Shown: piece after piece, positions 35,501-39,520 of the stretch
Numbering within the stretch: position 1 is the first letter of the stretch
Layout of the letters: the number at the start of each line of letters is the position of its first letter
Program-made: the position numbers and the translations under genes
From: Methanobacteriota archaeon
GTDB lineage: Archaea > Thermoplasmatota > Poseidoniia > Poseidoniales > Thalassarchaeaceae
NCBI GenBank assembly: GCA_002708385.1
Contig: PANM01000038.1
Span: 1-39,520, forward strand
Reading direction: 5' to 3'
DNA: 39,520 nt
The notes under the pieces: model-generated
Told to the model about the DNA's origin: nothing
Databases searched by the model: none
Seen by the model: only the letters and a program-made list of their open reading frames with translations

Positions 35501-36674
35501 CACGGTTTCCTTGACGGTTGTCGATGAACTTGGAGCAGAATCTGCTACCAAATCCTATCAAATTAGAATTGCAAACCCTCTTCCAGTTCCAATGATTGAA
35601 TTCTCTCAACCCAGTGAGAATGGTAGCGCCTTAATCAATATCCCCACTAATGAGGAAGAAGTTACTTGGTGGGTTCCATTCGTATCTAGTGGAGGGGCGT
35701 TTATTGCACCAAACTGTCCATTGAAGTTGGATGGTTCAGGAAGTTTTGATTCTGACCCTATTTTTGCAGGTAAATCATCAACAGATCCAAGCAATTCAGA
35801 TTGGAATGGTATAACTCGCTGGATTTGGGATTTTGGAGATGCAACACCTCAATTAGAGGGGCCAATAGTTTGGCACTCATGGGATCGTCCTGGAACCTAT
35901 ATTGTGACTTTGACAGTGGTGGATGGATTTGAGACGGGAGACACAAATACAACTTCATTTACAGTCTATGTATCAAGTGCCCCAGAAATTGAATCGACGG
36001 ATCCAATTGACTCTGATTACGTAACAGAGGGAGATTTAGTAATTTTGAATCACAGCGCATACGACCTAGACCTAGACGCAGGAATCGATGCTTGGTTAGA
36101 TTCTGATGCTAATTTCGATAGCGATGGAGATGGAATAACAACCAACGACAAAGATATCAGTTTGACAGGAGAGTTGTCAGTTGATTGGGATCTCAACTCA
36201 ATAATCGATTCTGACCAAGACGGAAATCCAGAAAATGATTTTCTTTGGGCTAATATGACTTGGGACCAAACTGGAGAAGTACGCCTAATATTGCAAGTAT
36301 GCGACGGTGTTGGAGTTTGTAGTTCTGAGGACTATATCATAAGTGTACTTTCTGCAGATAAGGAAACTCAGCAAAAGTCGTGGGATGAATTAACTTGGAT
36401 AGATTTCGTTCCAAATAAAGAGAGCGTGGGACTTCTAGCACTTGTTGCCATGGTCCTTGTCCTCGGCTGGTTAGTAATGAGGCAGAAAGATGAAGAGGAG
36501 ATCGATGCCGAGGAAATGCTTGAGACCTACGATATCCAGGAAGTAGAAGCAGAAGGCGGTCTACCAGGCATGGATCAGCATACTCCTCCTCCACAACCGA
36601 AGTATCTTACGGTTGACGAAAGAAGGAACAAAGAGTCTGGATACATCCGCCCAATCAGGACTCGGAGGCGCTGA
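32565..36674 (+). CDS. Membrane-anchored HExxH metallopeptidase with PKD repeats
   Basis: A surface protein of about 1369 residues. A signal peptide (about 1-38, ending GASS) precedes a peptidase domain with HEFQH (H226 to H230) and, 15 residues on, DEGAADMA (E246), a zinc-metallopeptidase pattern similar to M30-type and related families. Beta-sandwich regions and at least five PKD-like domains follow (YNWDLGDN, TWNWGDGN, YRWDFDTG, RWIWDFGD cores, each with a T-Y-x-V-x-L-x-V-x-D strand). A DxDxDG calcium motif, one membrane span (about 1288-1306) and a charged, proline-containing tail ending RPIRTRRR complete it. I chose ATG 32565, which has GAGGTG before it, over a TTG at 32550. The exact peptidase family is uncertain. 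Confidence 0.85.
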   Translation: MLSYLKPHSKPTTSLLLIWLMLGSLMLPMVGASSESGNEEIPSQFGDLSGFTPEQDGHAYIFNDEQNPVYSAFGYLKKQWIENGYPNLIDPFAASSQNSRSSNGTCSNAWQVDDTDTFSTSSGLVSATVKKISASSAIFVEDGVVIPSTTLNDITSTWESTIYPTDTTYFGTAPDVDNNCQIEILIFQIDGGGGIGGYFDPNVANQREIMFVDSGDLSWRNTIIAHEFQHLLHNARDPFEYIWLDEGAADMAAYLCFGVTNTISGHANEWSQNANMSVRWWNQRIADYGGSFMFVMYLADKLGGGIAISRLVADTATGGVGVENLARNPEPGSTAIGTTMSDIFANFTAAVSLDSAQGAFGFSNIAMTAGCVTGFICKVQMSGYQDQWQSTWVSPSQELEGWGMRAYKFAGGTGAPLNLMVQPTNFGVTGTVMIKDSATGSWTMDRLRIDSATGAGTALVHGFGNTSSEVWVIVWYESQVTDCDYNFASCGITTGSYPTTDIVVQAGLITSPAEVDIIKVTTFDRDENNLDDSVQIDLQVTSDAFFEIIEVTFEAFVNNTLRDSITFSMTAGNSVPNPESIWFTPPESGDWTFGVDIRDVSGEITDTAFTLPIALGNMEPVASGSTSTGTTQTWLPVNFFGGGYDVWGFGQINGSYGHNQTPMAYNWDLGDNTTSSLKNPIHYYNETGTYNIQLNVVDIGGFYSQTQTWIVNVTDTTEPIPEIQVDGVPISDEIVIFTDQRVLFSARGTLDNVPHDEIEFTWNWGDGNDESGVGLVEASHAYVDGSAEGTVYTLTLIINDGTFVVEEQIYVRILNRIPRQIFDEELQTYTLTPLQMPDVFTDDDGIIVEYRWDFDTGVNFSTGGMTPTSDFSQTISVDQNPTVGWNTPGMKTITLEVTDDDGNTSSTTIMVRVLNQRPVAVFDRPSDGTVETEYFFESLSFDPDGDTSLLETRWEISNLEEEIVNSSSIYYTFTEPGLYTVSLTVVDELGAESATKSYQIRIANPLPVPMIEFSQPSENGSALINIPTNEEEVTWWVPFVSSGGAFIAPNCPLKLDGSGSFDSDPIFAGKSSTDPSNSDWNGITRWIWDFGDATPQLEGPIVWHSWDRPGTYIVTLTVVDGFETGDTNTTSFTVYVSSAPEIESTDPIDSDYVTEGDLVILNHSAYDLDLDAGIDAWLDSDANFDSDGDGITTNDKDISLTGELSVDWDLNSIIDSDQDGNPENDFLWANMTWDQTGEVRLILQVCDGVGVCSSEDYIISVLSADKETQQKSWDELTWIDFVPNKESVGLLALVAMVLVLGWLVMRQKDEEEIDAEEMLETYDIQEVEAEGGLPGMDQHTPPPQPKYLTVDERRNKESGYIRPIRTRRR

Positions 36675-36675
36675 A

Positions 36676-37554
36676 TTGAAGAATTCCGCTCAGAAAATTT
36701 TTGCAGGGGGATTTAGCCTTGGGCTGATTACCCCATTGCTTGCTATACTTCTTTTCTCGGCAAACCCAGTTGTTGCATCCGGAAACGATTGTACTGTATC
36801 TCCCGATGTTGGATTTGACTCAACTCTCGCCGAGGTTGTGGAAGTTGATGATGACCCTTGGAATTGGTGGGGCAACCCAAATCCAGAAATAGAACTCGAA
36901 CCACTTAGTGAGGATTTGTATGTTGAAATTGATCTTAAATCAATGCACTCCCAAGCTTTGCGTCTTGAGTTAATTACAGGTTACTCTTACACATTTTGTG
37001 TGGAGTTTCATTTAGACCCAGATAACCCTCCAACAGATGACCCAAGAGGTGATGTATATCTTTTTGATTCCGCAAATTGGTTCAGATACAAGCAAGATTA
37101 TGACATGGTGAATAGTGAGTTCGAAACCCCTGATGAGGTTATGGATTTCATCCCAGTTGAATGGCGTGATATGATAGTTTTCCTACCATTTAGAGACACC
37201 CATGCCTACGAAAATAAACGAGCTACTAGCTTCTCCACTGCACTAGATAATGACAAAAAATCGTTTATCTCCTTTTTTGGAAGTGATGATGATTCGGAAT
37301 ACTTTCTTGCATTAGATAGTTGGAATAATACCAGACCTAATGATGCTGCAGCGGTAGATGGAGATATGATTGTTCAAGTTTGGATAGATGTTGAAGAACG
37401 ATTCACTCTGCCTAAGTTTACTGCTTACATATTGGTTGGATTACTACCATTAAGTTGTGTAATTGTCCCAATAATCCTTCATTCTAGGTATCACTCAAGC
37501 GGAGATGAGGCCATTGAGGAACAGAAAGAGTTAGTTCCTTTACTGGAACAGTAA
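36676..37554 (+). CDS. Small membrane-anchored secreted protein of unknown function
   Basis: About 292 residues. The start is TTG at 36676, one base after the protease stop, giving a clean signal peptide (KNSAQKIFAGGFSLGLITPL then ILLFSANPVVASG). A longer frame from 36613 lies inside the protease gene and was rejected. The external part (about 220 residues) is acidic and beta-rich with two cysteines, one soon after the signal and one at YTFCVEF. The C-terminus has one span (FTAYILVGLLPLSCVIVPII) and a short charged tail. I do not recognise the family. Position directly after the protease suggests joint expression, perhaps as a partner. Confidence 0.72.
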   Translation: MKNSAQKIFAGGFSLGLITPLLAILLFSANPVVASGNDCTVSPDVGFDSTLAEVVEVDDDPWNWWGNPNPEIELEPLSEDLYVEIDLKSMHSQALRLELITGYSYTFCVEFHLDPDNPPTDDPRGDVYLFDSANWFRYKQDYDMVNSEFETPDEVMDFIPVEWRDMIVFLPFRDTHAYENKRATSFSTALDNDKKSFISFFGSDDDSEYFLALDSWNNTRPNDAAAVDGDMIVQVWIDVEERFTLPKFTAYILVGLLPLSCVIVPIILHSRYHSSGDEAIEEQKELVPLLEQ

Positions 37555-38397
37555 TCAATCGTAATTGAGCATCTCCCAAGCGATAAGTAGGTCAGATGCG
37601 TTTATTCTTCCTTGGGATGAAAGATGAGATCCTGTCTCCATGGTGGAATAGACTAGTTCTTGATTCAGTAACGGAGCGTGAATTCTTGTCCAATCTCCTC
37701 CTGCACCTATTCCCATGATGGCTGTTTTGTTTCCTGAATCTTTAATCATCCATGCAGCCTCAAAAAGCTTCAATGCAGAATTTTTCCCATTAGTAGTGTA
37801 GCATACTTTGATGATATCGCCAGAATCTGACATTTCCTCTATGTCAGAAATAATTTCTGATGCGTTACTGGGCTCATCTTGGAAATGAGTTGAAGAAATG
37901 ACATTGGTTTTACTACTGGCAATTTTTATTAGTTCAGTTCGAATTTTTGAATCAATATCTGACTCAAGATCAATCCAACTCACTCCACTATCGATAGCGG
38001 CCCTCAGGACCGAAATTCTTTCTTCTTCTGTTCCCGGGAAATGACCTCCTTGCCGTTCAGGACGACAAGTTAGAACAACAGGTAAATCGATACCTCCTTT
38101 GAAAGCATCTAACGCCTGAGATAAATCAACAGAATCGAACGGTTTTGGGATATATTCTGGTGGCGAATAAGTAGCCCTTCTCTGATTTTTTTCTTCATTT
38201 GAGTCGCTATCAGATTGAGGTTCAGAGAATTTTTCTTCGACCCAAAGTTTGTCTAGGCGAACTTCGCAAAGGTCTGCGCCTACAGCAGTAGCCCTGGCTG
38301 CATCTGCGAGCATTTCATCCGCTGTGCAGCCGGATAGGGTTACACAGATGGTCGGTCTTCGCATCGATTCGGGGACCGGAGAGGTCTGTTTAACCAT
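37555..38397 (-). CDS. aroD: 3-Dehydroquinate dehydratase, type I
   Basis: Third step of the shikimate pathway: dehydrates 3-dehydroquinate through a Schiff base. The 280-residue protein shows CEVRLDKL (E45, R47), the TCRP strand (R112), the catalytic His in STHFQDEP (H171), the Schiff-base lysine in IIKVCYT (K197) and the C-terminal QGRINASDL. An acidic, charged insertion of about 35 residues follows strand two (about 53-90, with DSDSNEEKNQRR), making it longer than the usual 220-250. ATG at 38397 is used; ATG at 38364 (MRRPTICVTL) is an alternative. It converges exactly with the preceding gene and is divergent from gyrB. Confidence 0.92.
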   Translation of the reverse strand: MVKQTSPVPESMRRPTICVTLSGCTADEMLADAARATAVGADLCEVRLDKLWVEEKFSEPQSDSDSNEEKNQRRATYSPPEYIPKPFDSVDLSQALDAFKGGIDLPVVLTCRPERQGGHFPGTEEERISVLRAAIDSGVSWIDLESDIDSKIRTELIKIASSKTNVISSTHFQDEPSNASEIISDIEEMSDSGDIIKVCYTTNGKNSALKLFEAAWMIKDSGNKTAIMGIGAGGDWTRIHAPLLNQELVYSTMETGSHLSSQGRINASDLLIAWEMLNYD

Positions 38398-38411
38398 ATT
38401 TGTTAGGCTAT

Positions 38412-38430
38412 ACCCCTCCCTTGGAGGGGT
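38412..38430. promoter_or_regulatory. Inverted repeat before aroD
   Basis: ACCCCTCC and its exact complement GGAGGGGT are separated by CTT, 15 bp upstream of the aroD ATG. A related but imperfect copy, CCCCTCCC...GGGAG, lies at 38469-38483, followed by GTATTGATTAA, so the gap also holds a partial direct repeat. Confidence 0.6.
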
Positions 38431-38437
38431 GAATCAA

Positions 38438-38445
38438 TTAATTTA
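38438..38445 (-). promoter_or_regulatory. TATA-like element for aroD
   Basis: On the minus strand this reads TAAATTAA, about 44 nt upstream of the aroD ATG. The predicted start falls in the inverted repeat at 38412-38430. The same 8-mer is on the plus strand before gyrB. Confidence 0.5.
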
Positions 38446-38507
38446 CCCGTATTTTAGGGAATTTTAGCCCCCTCCCAAGGGAGTATTGATTAACCTCCCC
38501 TTGTTAG

Positions 38508-38515
38508 TAAATTAA
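38508..38515 (+). promoter_or_regulatory. TATA-like element for gyrB
   Basis: TAAATTAA is identical to the aroD element on the other strand. Its centre is about 25 nt before the centre of the 25 bp inverted repeat, so the predicted start of gyrB transcription lies in the middle of that repeat. Confidence 0.55.
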
Positions 38516-38523
38516 GTGGAAGA

Positions 38524-38548
38524 CTGAGGGTTCCATAGGAACCCTCAG
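38524..38548 (+). promoter_or_regulatory. Long perfect inverted repeat in the gyrB leader
   Basis: An 11-base arm, CTGAGGGTTCC, and its exact complement are separated by ATA, 18 bp before the gyrB ATG. Under equal base frequencies, a match this long at one fixed spacing is expected about 0.01 times in a 40 kb window. It may be an operator or a leader hairpin controlling gyrase levels. Confidence 0.7.
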
Positions 38549-38566
38549 ACGATTGGGGTCGAAAAA

Positions 38567-39520
38567 ATGGCTGATGAGTATGGCGCAGATAGCATTCAGG
38601 TCCTTGAAGGCCTAGAAGCGGTACGAAAAAGGCCTGGAATGTACCTAGGTGATCCTCATGACGGTTCGGCGCTGCACCACTGCATCTGGGAAGTGGTAGA
38701 CAACTCTGTTGATGAACACCTGGCGGGGCACACGGATTCAATTGAAATAACACTCAACCCGGACAACTCGCTCTCGGTCAGAGATTACGGGAGGGGGATT
38801 CCCGTGGGGATCCACGAAGAATTCGGAATCTCTGCAGCTGAAGTGATAATGACCAAATTGCATGCAGGCGGGAAATTTGACAACAGTTCGTACAAAGTTT
38901 CTGGGGGTCTGCACGGAGTGGGAGTGTCTGCAGTTAACGCCGTTTCAGAATGGATGGAGATGACGATTCACCGAGATGGAGTGATCTATTTCCAACGGTA
39001 TGAAGCCGGTGTACCAGTAGAGGCATTGAAGGAGATTGGGAAGTGCGAAGACACAGGGACTTTGATAGCGTTCAAGCCTGATTTATCTATATTTACAGAT
39101 ATTGTCGAGTTTGATTTTGAAGAGGTCGATACCAGAGTGGGGGAAACTGCATTTCTAAATGCGGGACTGAAAATCGCAATAGTTGATCTTAGGAGTTCTG
39201 AGGCGCATACTTCAGAACACCTGTACGAAGGTGGGCTTTCCGAATATGTGAGTCAACTCAATGAGAGGAGAGAGGTTTTGCATGAAGAAGTCATCACTAT
39301 CAAAGGCGAAAAAGAGATTGAGAAGGGTGAGGTCGAAGTCGAGTTAGCACTGCAATGGTCTGATGCTTTCAGCGAATCGATTCGTTGCTATACCAATATC
39401 ATAAGAAACAAAGACGGGGGGACTCATATGTCTGGTTTACGAACGGCTCTGACCAGTTCTGTTAACTTGTATGCAAAGAAGAAGAAGCTCCTCAAAGGGG
39501 ATGCTTTGTCGGGTGATGAC
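38567..39520 (+). CDS. gyrB: DNA gyrase subunit B (partial, runs off the window)
   Basis: Gyrase B is the ATPase subunit of the enzyme that introduces negative supercoils. The first 318 codons are present, open to the end of the window. The GHKL ATPase shows IWEVVDNSVDE (catalytic E42, magnesium-binding N46), RDYGRGIPV (D73), KLHAGGKFDN (K103), and GGLHGVGVSAVNA. The transducer domain begins near residue 220. This is the bacterial GyrB type, a known ancient acquisition in several euryarchaeal lineages, including Marine Group II; gyrA is expected downstream. The ATG at 38567 fits the conserved N-terminal AVRKRPGMYLGD position. Confidence 0.95.
   Translation, partial: MADEYGADSIQVLEGLEAVRKRPGMYLGDPHDGSALHHCIWEVVDNSVDEHLAGHTDSIEITLNPDNSLSVRDYGRGIPVGIHEEFGISAAEVIMTKLHAGGKFDNSSYKVSGGLHGVGVSAVNAVSEWMEMTIHRDGVIYFQRYEAGVPVEALKEIGKCEDTGTLIAFKPDLSIFTDIVEFDFEEVDTRVGETAFLNAGLKIAIVDLRSSEAHTSEHLYEGGLSEYVSQLNERREVLHEEVITIKGEKEIEKGEVEVELALQWSDAFSESIRCYTNIIRNKDGGTHMSGLRTALTSSVNLYAKKKKLLKGDALSGDD

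Noticed and set aside
36613-36675. Upstream start of the small secreted protein
   Set aside because: It lies inside the PKD protease gene and places 21 extra residues before a clean signal peptide; TTG 36676 fits better.
38398-38566. Replication origin next to gyrB
   Set aside because: AT-rich blocks and repeats are present, but no ORB-like element or cdc6/orc1 gene is seen; promoter structure explains the region better.

Overview
The window reads as chromosome of a planktonic euryarchaeon, most likely Marine Group II (Poseidoniales) or a close relative. Archaeal information-processing and metabolic genes are present: a Csl4 exosome subunit, NMD3, a METTL5-type RNA methylase, bifunctional phosphoglucose/phosphomannose isomerase, and HhH radical SAM COG1031. 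They sit beside genes of bacterial type: gyrB, rmuC, Ccm haem export, SufCBD and an M23 peptidase. Very large membrane-anchored surface proteins are also present. Several promoters show an archaeal TATA element about 25-30 nt upstream of a leaderless or short-leader start. The taxonomic call is inference; no rRNA or tRNA gene was found.

Layout. 1-9.0 kb (minus strand): a giant RCC1/cysteine-repeat surface protein, a radical SAM enzyme, a Csl4-zinc-RRM fusion and an RNA methylase. 9.0-12.1 kb: aspartate-semialdehyde dehydrogenase diverging from rmuC, followed by an M23 peptidase. 12.1-16.6 kb (minus): PGI/PMI and NMD3 as a coupled pair, then a chain of fused CcmA-CcmB, CcmC and a 50-residue CcmD-like protein. 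16.7-23.2 kb (plus): a rhomboid protease, a 1600-residue membrane-anchored subtilase and a Maf pyrophosphatase. 23.2-27.8 kb: an iron-sulfur block, with NifU-like scaffold and DtxR-family regulator diverging from SufC-SufB-SufD and a 48-residue Cys-rich protein. 27.8-32.5 kb: a membrane Smr-domain protein, a DUF2085-like membrane protein, a thymidylate-kinase fusion, a membrane protein and a secreted glutaminyl cyclase. 32.5-38.4 kb: an HExxH/PKD surface protease, a small membrane-anchored protein and 3-dehydroquinate dehydratase. From 38.567 kb a bacterial-type gyrB runs off the window.

Genes are packed tightly, with many NTGA start/stop overlaps, often with TTG or GTG starts. No stretch over 300 bases lacks a gene; the longest gap is the 169 bp between aroD and gyrB. 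Two themes recur. First, large ectodomain proteins end in one membrane span and a cytoplasmic tail, often with a small terminal module, and the window also encodes proteases and a glutaminyl cyclase that could process them. Second, the short intergenic gaps hold perfect inverted repeats next to promoters and start codons (suf, subtilase, M23, aroD, gyrB). These repeats are the strongest undescribed signal in the window.
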